A stretch of DNA of 64,000 nt from Sphingobium lactosutens (GCF_013393185.1 NZ_QJQX01000040.1:1-64000), one strand, 5' to 3'; counted from the stretch's first letter, positions 26,477 to 35,666 are shown. Numbers and translations: made by a program. The notes: generated from the letters alone by a model not told the origin.

Positions 26477-29400
26477 ATGACGGCGCTGGCTGAGACGAAG
26501 ATCAAGGAAGTCGACACTTTTATCCGTGAGGCGCTGGAAGCGGCGCTGGCACGCGGCGCCCTGCCCGGTGAGCGGGAAGGATTTGACACGGCGGCAGTTG
26601 CCGAAGCGGCCGCCTTCCTCGGCCGTACCGCCAATGGCCGCAAGCCCGGCCAGCCCGCGATCGCGATCGAAACGCTGGGCGAAGGCGCAACCGGGCGCTT
26701 CATGCGCATCGCGCTCGTCAATGACGACATGCCGTTCCTGGTGGATTCCATTGCCAACACCCTGTCGGCGGCAGACATCACCATCCATCGTCTGCTGCAC
26801 CCGGTGCTGTCGATCGCCCGCGACGGCGGCGGTGCGCTGTCGGCCATTCTGGACGACGATACACCCGGCGCACGCCGCGAATCCATGATCTATATCGAGG
26901 CCGACCGGGCCGACGCAAAGGCGCGCCGTGCGCTGGAAAAGGCGCTGGAAGACACGCTCGCCGACGTGCGCGCAGCAGTCGCCGACTGGGCCACCATGCA
27001 GACGGCCATGGGCAATGACGCCGACGCGGTCCCCGACGAGGAAGGCGCTGCCCTGCTGCGCTGGTTCCTCGCTCGCCACTTCACCCAGATCGGACATGAA
27101 ATCCTGCGCCGCGACGGCAGCAGCGAGGCGAAGCTGGGTATCTGCACCCGCCATGACAAGCCGCTGATCGCGCCCGCATCGCTGGAGGCTTCGTTCGCTT
27201 GGTTCGAGGAGGGCAAGCGCGTCCCCCTCATCATCAAGTCGAGCCGCCTGTCGCGCGTGCATCGCCAGGTGCTGCTCGACCTCATCATCGTACCCATTCG
27301 CGAAGGCCGCGACGTCAAAGCGCTGTCGATCCATGCGGGCATGTGGACCAGTTCGGGCCTGGCGGCGACGCCGGATAAGGTGCCGCTGCTGCGGTCGGCG
27401 CTGTCGACCCTGATGGACAAGTTCGGCTTCGACCCGGCCGGTCACGCCGGCAAGACGCTGGCGCATGCGCTGACGTCCCTGCCGCATGACATCACTATTG
27501 GCTTCGATCGCGAAACGCTGGAGCGGCTGTCGCTGACCTTCATGTCGCTCAGCGACCGGCCGCGTCCGAAGCTGGCGCTCGCAACCAGCGCGCTGGCGCG
27601 CCATCTCTATGCCTTTGTCTGGCTGCCGCGCGACGAACTGTCGACGGCGCGCCGCGTCGCCATTCAGGACATGCTGTCGCAGGCGGCCAACGGCCCCGTG
27701 CTCAGCTGGTCGATCGCGCTGGAGGAAGGTGGCCTGGCGCTGCTGCGCATCACGCTCGACCTGCGGGAAGGCGGCGTCGTACCCGATGATGCCGCGCTTG
27801 ACCATCAGCTCAAGCAGATGGTGCGCGGCTGGGTGCCCGCGGTCGAGGAAGCGCTGGCCGAAACCGAGGAAGGCGGTCGCGCCGCCGCGCTCGCCCAGCG
27901 CTATGCCGCCGGCTTCCCGCTCGCCTATCGCAACGGCGCCGGCCCGGCCGAAGCCGCGATCGATATCCGCCTGATCCACTGCCTGTCGGGCGAAGGCGAC
28001 AAATCGATCCGCATCTACCGCAATGCGGAGGATTGCGCCGAGCGGCTGCGCCTCAAGCTTTACAGCCATGTCACCGTCGCCCTGTCCGAAGTCGTCCCCG
28101 CCTTCGAGAATTTCGGCTTCCGCGTGATCGAGGAAATGACCACGCCGGTCGACGGCGGCACGCTCGGCCATGTCCAGCGTTTCGTGCTGGAGCTGCCCGC
28201 CGGCGGCAATGCCGACGCCGTGGTCAGCCGGGCCGAGGTCGTGACCGAAGCGATCGCCCAGGTGCTGGAAGGTCGCGCTGAAAATGACCGGTTCAACGAA
28301 CTGATCGTCACCGCGGGCCTTGCGCCGCGCTCGGTCGTGCTGTTCCGCGCCCTCTATCGCTATCTGCGCCAGACCGGCATGGCCTATGGCATGGCGACCG
28401 TCGCCGACACGCTGCGCCGCGCGCAGACCGTCGCCGCCAGCCTCGTCACCCTGTTCGAGGCGCTGCACGATCCCGCCGCCCGCGACGGCGCCAATGATCG
28501 AATAGCCGATGCACAGGCCGCGATCGACGCCGGTCTGGAAAATGTCACCGCCATCGACGAGGATCGCGTGCTGCGCCTGCTGCGCGCCGTCATCGTCGGC
28601 ACGCTGCGCACCAACTTCTTCAGCAAGGCAGCGGCCGAAGCCATCGCCTTCAAGCTGGACAGCGCACAGATCCCCGGTCTCCCTGCCCCGCTCCCCTGGC
28701 GCGAAATCTGGGTCTACTCGCCCCGTGTCGAGGGCATCCACCTGCGCGCCGGTCCGGTCGCACGCGGCGGCCTGCGCTGGTCCGACCGGCGAGACGATTT
28801 CCGCACGGAAATCCTGGGCCTGATGAAGGCACAGCGGGTGAAGAACGCCGTCATCGTGCCGACCGGCGCGAAGGGTGGCTTCTATCCCAAGCAACTGCCC
28901 AACCCGCAAATCGACCGCGACGCCTGGCTGGCGGAAGGCACCGAAAGCTACCGCATCTTCATCCGCGCGCTGCTGTCCGTCACCGACAATATCGTCAACG
29001 ACAAGGTGAAGCACCCGGCGCAGGTCGTCATCCATGACGGCGAAGACCCCTATTTCGTGGTCGCCGCCGACAAGGGCACCGCGACCTTCAGCGACGTCGC
29101 CAACGCCATCGCGCTCGACCGCAAATTCTGGCTGGGCGACGCCTTCGCCAGCGGCGGTTCGAACGGCTATGATCACAAGGCGATGGGCATAACCGCCCGC
29201 GGCGCGTGGATTTCCGTGCAGCGTCATTTCGCCGAAATGGGCGTCGACGTGCAGAGCGAGCCGGTGCAGGTCGTGGGCTGCGGCGACATGTCGGGCGACG
29301 TGTTCGGCAACGGCATGCTGCTCAGCAAGGCGATCAGGCTGGTCGCCGCCTTCGACCATCGCCACATCTTCTTCGATCCCGCGCCCGATCCGGCGAAGAG

Positions 29401-31141
29401 CTGGGAAGAACGCAACCGCCTGTTCCAGCTTCCCCGGTCGAGCTGGGACGATTATGACAAGTCGCTCATTTCCAAGGGCGGCGGCGTCTTCCCCCGTAGC
29501 CTGAAGAGCATCGCGCTCACGCCGGAAATGCAGGACATCCTGGGCGTCACCGACAAGGAAATGGAGCCGACCGCGCTCATTTCCGCGATCCTGAAGGCGC
29601 CTGCCGACCTGCTCTGGTTCGGTGGCATCGGCACCTATGTGAAGGCCGCCGCGCAGAGCCATGGCGATGTCGGCGATCCGGCCAACGACCGCCTGCGCGT
29701 CAATGCCGAACAGCTGCGTGTCAAGGTGGTCGGCGAAGGCGCCAATCTGGGCTTCACCCAGGCGGGCCGTATCGCCTTCTCGCTGCATGGCGGGCGGATC
29801 AACACCGACTTCATCGACAATTCGGCGGGCGTCGACTGCTCGGACAATGAGGTCAACATCAAGATCGCGCTCAACAAGGAAATGGCGGAAGGCCGCCTGC
29901 CCTTCGAACAGCGCAACAAGCTGCTGGAAAGCATGACCGATGCGGTCGGCGACATCGTACTGGAAGATAACCGGCTCCAGGCGCTGGGCCTGTCCATTGC
30001 CGAAGCCGGTGGCGCGGCCGACCTCGCCTCCTATGTCCGCCTGATCGAGACGTTCGAGGAAAGCGGCCGCCTCGATCGCCAGGTCGAAGGACTGGCCGCC
30101 AACGACCAGTTGCTGCGCCGCGGGCAGGACGGTCAGGGGCTGACCCGCCCCGAACTCGCCGTGCTGCTCTCGACCGCCAAGCTCGCCTTGCAGGATGCGA
30201 TCGAACAGGGCGACCTCGCCACCGACGCGACCATGGGGGCCGAACTTGCCGCCGCCTTCCCGCCTGCGATGCAGAAGAAGGAAGCCGATGCGATCGCGGC
30301 CCATGCGCTGAAGAAGGAGATCATCGCCACCAAGGTCGCGAACCGAATCGTCAATCGCCTCGGTCTCATCCACCCGTTCGAACTGGCGGAAGAGGAAGGC
30401 TGCTCGCTCGCCGACCTCGCCAGCGCCTTCCTGATCGCGGAACGGCTCTACGATATCGGCACACTCTGGGCCGATATCGACGCGGCGGACATGTCCGAAG
30501 GCGCGCGCCTTGCCCTGTTCAGCGACATTGCCAGCGGCATGCGCGCGCAGATCGCGGACATTCTCCGCGCCTTGCCCGCCGGCGTGCTGCCCGCGCAGGG
30601 GCATGATCGTCTGGCCGTGGGCGTGGGTCAGCTGGCGTCGCAGGTCGATGACCTGCTGACCAGCGAAGCCCAGCGCCGCGTCAACGCCGTGACCGACCGC
30701 TTGCTCGGCCTGGGTGCGCCCGAAGCGCTCGCCCATCGCACCGCCGGCCTGTTCAAGCTGGACGGCGCGGTCGGCATCGCCGCGCTCGCCGCGCGCATCG
30801 GGGTGGACGAAATCGCCCTCACCCGCGCCTTCACCCATCTGGGCGAAGCCGTCGGTATCGACTGGGTCCAGTCGACCGCCGCGCGCATGGAACCGACCGA
30901 CCCGTGGGAGCGACTGCTCATCTCCGGCGTCGCTCGTGACATGCAGCAGGTCCGGCTCGACTTCCTGGCGCAGGGCAAGGGCAAGGACATCGCCACCCAT
31001 GTCGAGGAATGGCTGAAGGCCAAGGGCGCGCGCGTCCGCCAGTTCCGCACACTGGTCCAGCGCGCCAAGGCGGCCGCGACGCCTAATGTCGCGATGCTGG
31101 CCGAGATCGCCGGGCAAGCGCGCGGCCTGCTCGGACGCTAA
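26477..31141 (+). CDS. NAD-specific glutamate dehydrogenase (large, 180-kDa type)
   Basis: 1554 residues from the ATG at 26477, with GAGG upstream; a GTG three codons earlier is possible. This is the large bacterial GDH that oxidises glutamate to 2-oxoglutarate. Long N-terminal ACT-like regulatory segments are present (LVNDDMPFLVDSIANTLSAA). The catalytic core shows LRAGPVARGGLRWSDRRDDF, KNAVIVPTGAKGGF and the dinucleotide-binding part VVGCGDMSGDVFGNGML. The C-terminal third is the helical extension of this class (TRPELAVLLSTAKLAL). A strong terminator follows. The similarly long frame on the opposite strand is an artefact of codon bias. Confidence 0.95.
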   Translation: MTALAETKIKEVDTFIREALEAALARGALPGEREGFDTAAVAEAAAFLGRTANGRKPGQPAIAIETLGEGATGRFMRIALVNDDMPFLVDSIANTLSAADITIHRLLHPVLSIARDGGGALSAILDDDTPGARRESMIYIEADRADAKARRALEKALEDTLADVRAAVADWATMQTAMGNDADAVPDEEGAALLRWFLARHFTQIGHEILRRDGSSEAKLGICTRHDKPLIAPASLEASFAWFEEGKRVPLIIKSSRLSRVHRQVLLDLIIVPIREGRDVKALSIHAGMWTSSGLAATPDKVPLLRSALSTLMDKFGFDPAGHAGKTLAHALTSLPHDITIGFDRETLERLSLTFMSLSDRPRPKLALATSALARHLYAFVWLPRDELSTARRVAIQDMLSQAANGPVLSWSIALEEGGLALLRITLDLREGGVVPDDAALDHQLKQMVRGWVPAVEEALAETEEGGRAAALAQRYAAGFPLAYRNGAGPAEAAIDIRLIHCLSGEGDKSIRIYRNAEDCAERLRLKLYSHVTVALSEVVPAFENFGFRVIEEMTTPVDGGTLGHVQRFVLELPAGGNADAVVSRAEVVTEAIAQVLEGRAENDRFNELIVTAGLAPRSVVLFRALYRYLRQTGMAYGMATVADTLRRAQTVAASLVTLFEALHDPAARDGANDRIADAQAAIDAGLENVTAIDEDRVLRLLRAVIVGTLRTNFFSKAAAEAIAFKLDSAQIPGLPAPLPWREIWVYSPRVEGIHLRAGPVARGGLRWSDRRDDFRTEILGLMKAQRVKNAVIVPTGAKGGFYPKQLPNPQIDRDAWLAEGTESYRIFIRALLSVTDNIVNDKVKHPAQVVIHDGEDPYFVVAADKGTATFSDVANAIALDRKFWLGDAFASGGSNGYDHKAMGITARGAWISVQRHFAEMGVDVQSEPVQVVGCGDMSGDVFGNGMLLSKAIRLVAAFDHRHIFFDPAPDPAKSWEERNRLFQLPRSSWDDYDKSLISKGGGVFPRSLKSIALTPEMQDILGVTDKEMEPTALISAILKAPADLLWFGGIGTYVKAAAQSHGDVGDPANDRLRVNAEQLRVKVVGEGANLGFTQAGRIAFSLHGGRINTDFIDNSAGVDCSDNEVNIKIALNKEMAEGRLPFEQRNKLLESMTDAVGDIVLEDNRLQALGLSIAEAGGAADLASYVRLIETFEESGRLDRQVEGLAANDQLLRRGQDGQGLTRPELAVLLSTAKLALQDAIEQGDLATDATMGAELAAAFPPAMQKKEADAIAAHALKKEIIATKVANRIVNRLGLIHPFELAEEEGCSLADLASAFLIAERLYDIGTLWADIDAADMSEGARLALFSDIASGMRAQIADILRALPAGVLPAQGHDRLAVGVGQLASQVDDLLTSEAQRRVNAVTDRLLGLGAPEALAHRTAGLFKLDGAVGIAALAARIGVDEIALTRAFTHLGEAVGIDWVQSTAARMEPTDPWERLLISGVARDMQQVRLDFLAQGKGKDIATHVEEWLKAKGARVRQFRTLVQRAKAAATPNVAMLAEIAGQARGLLGR

Positions 31142-31154
31142 TCGTCACCTCATG

Positions 31155-31193
31155 AAAAAGGGGCGCCATCCCAAGCGGATGGCGCCCCTTTTT
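31155..31193. terminator. Strong Rho-independent terminator, bidirectional
   Basis: AAAAAGGGGCGCCATCC (31155-31171), loop CAAGC, GGATGGCGCCCCTTTTT (31177-31193): a 17-bp perfect stem with A and T tails, just after the glutamate dehydrogenase stop. It can also serve the convergent mlaA-like gene. Confidence 0.92.
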
Positions 31194-31210
31194 CGTTATC
31201 CAATCCAAGA

Positions 31211-31287
31211 ACCGTTCGCTTCGAGCTAAGTCGATAAGCGGATAACGCTGTGCCTGCGTTTCTCGACTTCGCTCGAAACGAACGGAT
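31211..31287. repeat. Imperfect inverted repeat, REP-like intergenic element
   Basis: The left arm begins ACCGTTCGCTTCGAGC and the right arm ends GCTCGAAACGAACGG, with a matching AAGTCGA/TCGACTT core, around a central loop of about 20 bases. Intergenic inverted repeats with the TTCGAGCGAAGTCGAG core are familiar from sphingomonad genomes. It lies between the terminator and the mlaA-like stop. Confidence 0.6.
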
Positions 31288-31295
31288 GTAAAATC

Positions 31296-32303
31296 TTATT
31301 GCAGCGGCGTATCCGTTGCCGGCTCATCCTCGACATCATCGCCATAAGGATCAGGCACCACCAGCTTGGGCGCATCCTTCTTGCCCGGCGTGCGGATATC
31401 GTCGCCATAGATGGGTACGAACTTCTCGTCGGACACGCGGCCGTGCAGCGCTTCGATCTCCGCCTTGCGCTGGCGCAGATACATGGTCTTATAGGCGGTA
31501 TAGGGGTCATCTTCCTTGCGGATCGCCTGGATAGTCTCGTCGAACGCGGCGCGCTCGCCCAGCTGATTGAGGATCGTGGCGGGGATGACATATTCGGGCT
31601 TGAAAAACTTGCCGCCAAGGACGGCGGGCAGGATCATCTTGTCCGCGGTATCGCCTATAACGTCGCGCAGCGTGGTCGGCCCAACGATCGGCAGATACAT
31701 ATAAGGCCCTGGCCCGACGCCATAATAGCCCAGCGTATTGGCGATACCGTTGTTGCGATGGGGCAGGTTGAACGGCTTGCGCTTTGCGACGTCGAATAGG
31801 CCGACGAAACCCAGCGTCGTATTGACGCCGAAGCGCCCCGCCGTTTCGAACGCCTTGCCCGGCTTGAACTGGAGCAGATAGGCGGCCGCGACGATCGGCT
31901 CGCCCAGATTGGAGAAGAAGTTGCGCAACCCTTTGCGCACCGGGCGCGGCAGCCCCTTATTATAGGCCTTGGCCACCGGCTCCACCACGGCCTTGTCGAC
32001 CGACTGGACCGCCTCGAAGCTCTTGGCGTTCAGCTGCTCCAGCGGATCGCCCTTGGGCGCGCCCTTTTCCCCGGTGACGACGATGTCCTGCGCCGCATCA
32101 CCGCTGGCAGCGGGCGGAACGGTCTGCACGACAGGCGGAGGCGTGACGACATTCGGGGCGGGCGCATCCGTCGCGCTGCCAGCTGGCGCCGTGTCCTGCA
32201 ATGCCCCGGCTTCGGCCACGGCCGCGACGGCCAGTTGCGGAGCGTCGGCTTCTGCCTGCACCCCCATCATCATCATTCCCGCAGCAACGGCCGGCAACAG
32301 CAT
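31296..32303 (-). CDS. MlaA/VacJ family protein without a lipobox
   Basis: 335 residues. The MlaA domain runs from about 100 to 290: DPLEQLNAKSFEAVQSVDKA, GLRNFFSNLGEPIVAAAYLL, RFGVNTTLGFVGLFDVA, YYGVGPGPYMYLPIVGPTTL. In other bacteria MlaA is an outer-membrane lipoprotein that removes misplaced phospholipid from the outer leaflet. Here the signal-like N-terminus has no cysteine, and a stop codon lies immediately upstream, so no longer start can supply one. An Ala/Pro-rich linker (about 30-80) precedes the domain. It may be anchored in another way. Confidence 0.9.
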   Translation of the reverse strand: MLLPAVAAGMMMMGVQAEADAPQLAVAAVAEAGALQDTAPAGSATDAPAPNVVTPPPVVQTVPPAASGDAAQDIVVTGEKGAPKGDPLEQLNAKSFEAVQSVDKAVVEPVAKAYNKGLPRPVRKGLRNFFSNLGEPIVAAAYLLQFKPGKAFETAGRFGVNTTLGFVGLFDVAKRKPFNLPHRNNGIANTLGYYGVGPGPYMYLPIVGPTTLRDVIGDTADKMILPAVLGGKFFKPEYVIPATILNQLGERAAFDETIQAIRKEDDPYTAYKTMYLRQRKAEIEALHGRVSDEKFVPIYGDDIRTPGKKDAPKLVVPDPYGDDVEDEPATDTPLQ

Positions 32304-32522
32304 GTCTTTATCCTATCAACGGCCGCTGCTCGCTCTCCTGAAAGAACAGGCCGATCCACGCCGCACGCCCGGTAATATTTAACCCGTATTACATGTGGCA
32401 AACACCGCGGCTAGTTGGGATGTCCCTTTCCGTCAATAGTTTCGCCCTGAAACCCGTCGTCCCCGGAATGGCGTCCATCGCACAGGGTCTGCGTCGCTTA
32501 CATTTTGATACAAAATTGGCCA

Positions 32523-32554
32523 TGCGACTCGTTTGCAATTGCGAGTCGTTCGCG
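32523..32554. promoter_or_regulatory. Tandem Fur-like boxes upstream of the flavinylation operon
   Basis: TGCGACTCGTTTGCA (32523-32537) and TGCGAGTCGTTCGCG (32540-32554) share 12 of 15 bases and are spaced 17 bases apart. Each is an imperfect TGCGA-N5-TNGCA-like palindrome, close to Fur boxes I recall from alphaproteobacteria. They end 45 bases before the first gene of the PepSY/DUF2271 operon. Iron control is inferred. Confidence 0.45.
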
Positions 32555-32598
32555 GTATGCGGGCCGCCTTATTTCCCGCAGGACTTGCCGCTTAACCG

Positions 32599-33243
32599 AT
32601 GCACGGAACCGCCCGTATCCCGACCCAGAAAAAGAAGAGCGCCAAGGCCTTCTGGCTGAAGCAGCTTCACACCTGGCATTGGGTCAGTTCGGCGATCAGC
32701 CTTATCGGCCTGCTGCTGTTCGCCTTCACCGGCATCACGCTCAACCATGCCGCCGATGTCGAGGGCGCGCCCAAAACAGTGGAGAAAAGCGCCATCCTGC
32801 CCGCTGACCTGCTGAAACAGGTCGCGCCCGACGACCAGCCTGACGCCAAGAAGCCCCTGCCCGCCCCCGTCGCTGCCTGGGTCGAAAAGACCATCGGCCA
32901 GAGTGGCGCGGGCGAGGCAGAATGGTCCGCCGACGAAGTCTATCTCGCCTTGCCCCGGCCCGGCGGCGACGGCTGGGTCGCCATCGACCGGGCGAGCGGC
33001 GACGTGACCAGCGAAAGCACCAGCCGCGGCTGGGTCAGCTATCTCAACGACCTGCACAAGGGCCGCAACGCCGGCACCGCGTGGAAATGGTTCATCGACA
33101 TCTTCGCGATCGCCTGCTTCCTCTTCGCCCTCACCGGCCTGCTGCTGCTCCAGTTGCACGCGAAGAAGCGCCCGACCACCTGGCCGATCGTCGCGGCCGG
33201 CCTCGCCATCCCGGCGATCCTCGCCATCATCTTCATCCATTAA
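32599..33243 (+). CDS. PepSY-associated transmembrane protein
   Basis: 214 residues. The first membrane helix, HTWHWVSSAISLIGLLLFAF (about 24-43), is typical of PepSY_TM proteins, with paired His residues that could bind heme. A periplasmic PepSY-like domain follows (AEWSADEVYLALPRPGGDG, GWVSYLNDLHKG). Two C-terminal helices complete it (about 165-190 and 195-213). Proteins of this type carry electrons across the inner membrane in flavinylation-linked systems. It leads an operon with DUF2271, DUF4198 and apbE genes, spaced 13-14 bases apart. Confidence 0.88.
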   Translation: MHGTARIPTQKKKSAKAFWLKQLHTWHWVSSAISLIGLLLFAFTGITLNHAADVEGAPKTVEKSAILPADLLKQVAPDDQPDAKKPLPAPVAAWVEKTIGQSGAGEAEWSADEVYLALPRPGGDGWVAIDRASGDVTSESTSRGWVSYLNDLHKGRNAGTAWKWFIDIFAIACFLFALTGLLLLQLHAKKRPTTWPIVAAGLAIPAILAIIFIH

Positions 33244-33256
33244 AGGGGGACCAACC

Positions 33257-33790
33257 ATGCAGATCCGCCACAGCCTGGCACTGACCGGCACCGCCGCGCT
33301 CGGCGCAGCCGGCGTCATCGCCGCGCCCGCCGGCGCCCAGACGATGAACGTCAGCGTCACCATTCCGCGCCTGTCGGTCGCCGAATATCACCGCCCCTAT
33401 GTCGCCATCTGGATCGAGAAGGAGGGCGCCGCCCCCCGCAGCCTGTCGGTCTGGTACGACTATGACATGAAGAATGGCGAGGGCACCAAATGGCTGCGCG
33501 ACGTGCGCCAGTGGTGGCGCGCTTCCGGCCGCGCGATGCAGTTCCCGGCTGACGGCGTCACCGGCGCGACCCGCGCGCCGGGCGAACAGAAGATCGCCTT
33601 CACCGCCGGCAAGGGGCCGCTGGGCCAGCTCGCACCGGGCAACTACACGCTGCTGGTCGAAGCCGCGCGCGAGGTCGGCGGTCGCGAAGTCGTCCGCCTG
33701 CCCTTCGCGTGGCCGCCCAAGCCCGGCGCGACCGTGAAGGCCGCCGGCAGTACCGAATTGGGCGCCGTCGCCCTCAGCTTCGCCAAGTAA
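33257..33790 (+). CDS. DUF2271 protein with predicted covalent FMN site
   Basis: 177-residue secreted protein with signal peptide ending near PAGAQT. The DUF2271 domain includes IPRLSVAEYHRPYVAIWIEK and SLSVWYDYDMKNGEGTKWLR. Residues 99-105 read DGVTGAT, which fits the Dxx(S/T)GA(S/T) motif to which ApbE attaches FMN through a phosphoester bond. Thr105 would be the modified residue. An apbE gene lies two genes downstream. The protein should therefore be an extracytoplasmic flavoprotein taking electrons from the PepSY protein, perhaps for ferric reduction; the acceptor is not shown. Confidence 0.88.
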   Translation: MQIRHSLALTGTAALGAAGVIAAPAGAQTMNVSVTIPRLSVAEYHRPYVAIWIEKEGAAPRSLSVWYDYDMKNGEGTKWLRDVRQWWRASGRAMQFPADGVTGATRAPGEQKIAFTAGKGPLGQLAPGNYTLLVEAAREVGGREVVRLPFAWPPKPGATVKAAGSTELGAVALSFAK

Positions 33791-33804
33791 CAGGGGAAAA
33801 GACC

Positions 33805-34689
33805 ATGAAAGCCAAGTTCCTGATCGCGGGCGCGATCGCCGCCCTCTCGCTCGCCGGCGCGGCGCAGGCGCATCGCGCATGGATGCTGCCGTCCGCCACC
33901 ACCCTGTCGGGCAATGAAAGCTGGGTGACGGTGGACGCCGCCATTTCCAACGACCTCTTCTATTTCGAACATTTCCCGATGGGGACGGACAATGTCGCCG
34001 TCACCGAACCTGATGGCAGCGCCGGCAAGATCGAGAACGCCGCCAAGGGCCGCTATCGCTCGACCTTCGACGTGCATCTGACCAAGCCCGGCACCTATCG
34101 CATCGCCAATGTGTCGACCGGCATCATGGGCAGCTACATGCTGAACGGCAAGCGCGAGCGCCTGCCGCGCGGCACCACCAAGGACAAGCTGGCCACCGCC
34201 ATCCCCGCCGGCGCGACCGACGTGCAGACCGCCGAAATGTCCAACCGCAACGAGATTTTCGTGACGCTGGGCGCGCCCACCACAACCGTCTTCAAACCGA
34301 CCGGCGAGGGCATCGAACTGGTTCCCGTCACCCACCCGAACGATCTCGTTTCGGGCGAGGCGGCGACCTTCCAGTTCCTGCTCGACGGTAAGCCCGCCGC
34401 CGGGCTCAAGGTCACGGTCATCCCCGGCGGCATCCGCTATCGCGACAATCTGGGACAGATCGACCTCACCACCGACAAGGATGGCAAGGCGTCGGTCAAG
34501 TGGCCGCAGCCGGGCATGTACTGGCTGAACGCCAGCATCGGCGGCGGTCGTGAAGGCGGCCCTGGTGGTCCGGGTGGCGAAGGCGGTGCGGGCGCAGGCG
34601 CCCCTCCGGCCCCGCGTCCAGAGACTCCCGCCGGCCCGCCGCAGCGCCGCGCCGCCTACATCACCACGCTGGAAGTGCTGGCGCCCTGA
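33805..34689 (+). CDS. DUF4198 domain periplasmic protein
   Basis: 294 residues from the ATG at 33805, with AGGGGAAA upstream. The signal peptide ends LAGAAQA, and the mature protein begins HRAWMLPSA, the N-terminal His-Trp pattern typical of DUF4198 proteins. Two beta-sandwich-like halves follow, with AATFQFLLDGKPAAGLKVTV in the second. A Gly/Pro-rich low-complexity stretch (about 245-280) precedes the end. The family is linked with metal uptake, and a metal-binding or substrate-delivery role next to the flavinylated DUF2271 protein is plausible. Its stop overlaps a possible CTG start of apbE. Confidence 0.85.
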   Translation: MKAKFLIAGAIAALSLAGAAQAHRAWMLPSATTLSGNESWVTVDAAISNDLFYFEHFPMGTDNVAVTEPDGSAGKIENAAKGRYRSTFDVHLTKPGTYRIANVSTGIMGSYMLNGKRERLPRGTTKDKLATAIPAGATDVQTAEMSNRNEIFVTLGAPTTTVFKPTGEGIELVPVTHPNDLVSGEAATFQFLLDGKPAAGLKVTVIPGGIRYRDNLGQIDLTTDKDGKASVKWPQPGMYWLNASIGGGREGGPGGPGGEGGAGAGAPPAPRPETPAGPPQRRAAYITTLEVLAP

Positions 34690-34799
34690 ACGACGCCAGG
34701 CCTCCCGCTGTCCGCATCGCGATAGCGCCCGACCTGTCGCCCGAGCAATTTGCCGGGCGGCAGCGTCAGGGCGCTATTGTCACATATGGCGGCCCCACC

Positions 34800-35666
34800 A
34801 TGGGCACCAGCTGGTCGGCGCAGATCGTTGCCCCTCCCGAAGGCTGCGCGGCGGCGATCGAGGCGGTGCTGGCGCGCATCATCGATCAGATGAGCAACTG
34901 GGAGCCGGACAGCGCCATCAGCCGCTTCAACCGCGCGCCCGTGGGCGAATGGATGCCGCTGCCGGCGGATCTGCTGACGGTGCTGCGTGCGGGGCTGGAC
35001 ATGGCGCGGCTGTCGAACGGCGCTTTCGATCCGGCGATCGGCCGGCTGGTCGACCGCTGGGGCTTTGGCCCCGCCGCGACGCCCCTTGCCCCCTATGCCA
35101 TCGCCGCACCCTGGACCCGAATCGAAGTCGAGCGCGGCCATGCCCGCCGCCTCGCCGATGTTACGCTCGATTTCTCCGGCATCGCAAAGGGCTTTGCGGT
35201 CGATGCCGTCGCGGAAGAATTGCGCGCACTGAGCATCGCCAATTTCCTGGTCGAGATTGGCGGCGAACTGCGCGGCGACGGAATCAAGCCCGATATCCAG
35301 CCCTGGTGGGTCGATGTCGAAGCCCCGCCCAGCCTGACCGTGCCGACGCTCCGGGTCGCGCTCAGCAACCTCGCCATTGCCACGTCGGGCGACTATCGCC
35401 GCTTCCGCGTGGAGGATGGCGCCCGCCTCTCCCACAGCATCGATCCTGCGACCGGCGCGCCGATCGCGGAAGGCGTGGCGTCCGTCACCGTGCTGCACGA
35501 CAGCGCCATGCTGGCCGACGCCTGGGCGACGGCGATCACCGTGATGGGACCGGACCGCGGCATGGCGCTCGCCACCCGCCACAACCTCGCGGCGCGGCTG
35601 GTGATGCGCACGGAAACCGGCGCACAGGAATATATGACCCCCCGATTGGCGGCGATGTTGGGGTGA
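34800..35666 (+). CDS. apbE: FAD:protein FMN transferase (ApbE)
   Basis: Enzyme that transfers FMN from FAD to Thr/Ser of target proteins outside the cytoplasm. From the first ATG the product has 288 residues, beginning MGTSWSAQIV. The conserved sequence GGPTMGTSWS extends upstream of that ATG, so translation almost certainly starts earlier. The only in-frame candidate upstream, with no ATG/GTG/TTG present, is CTG at 34686, which overlaps the DUF4198 stop as CTGA and would give 326 residues. Other landmarks are DFSGIAKGFAVDAVAE, VEIGGELRGDG and a C-terminal HSIDPATGAP. The likely target is the DUF2271 protein in the same operon. Confidence 0.93.
   Translation: MGTSWSAQIVAPPEGCAAAIEAVLARIIDQMSNWEPDSAISRFNRAPVGEWMPLPADLLTVLRAGLDMARLSNGAFDPAIGRLVDRWGFGPAATPLAPYAIAAPWTRIEVERGHARRLADVTLDFSGIAKGFAVDAVAEELRALSIANFLVEIGGELRGDGIKPDIQPWWVDVEAPPSLTVPTLRVALSNLAIATSGDYRRFRVEDGARLSHSIDPATGAPIAEGVASVTVLHDSAMLADAWATAITVMGPDRGMALATRHNLAARLVMRTETGAQEYMTPRLAAMLG

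Noticed and set aside
26342-31117. 1591-codon open frame on the minus strand
   Set aside because: It lies entirely opposite the NAD glutamate dehydrogenase gene. GC-rich third positions keep antisense frames open; the translation is rich in Arg, Gly and His without any recognisable domain.
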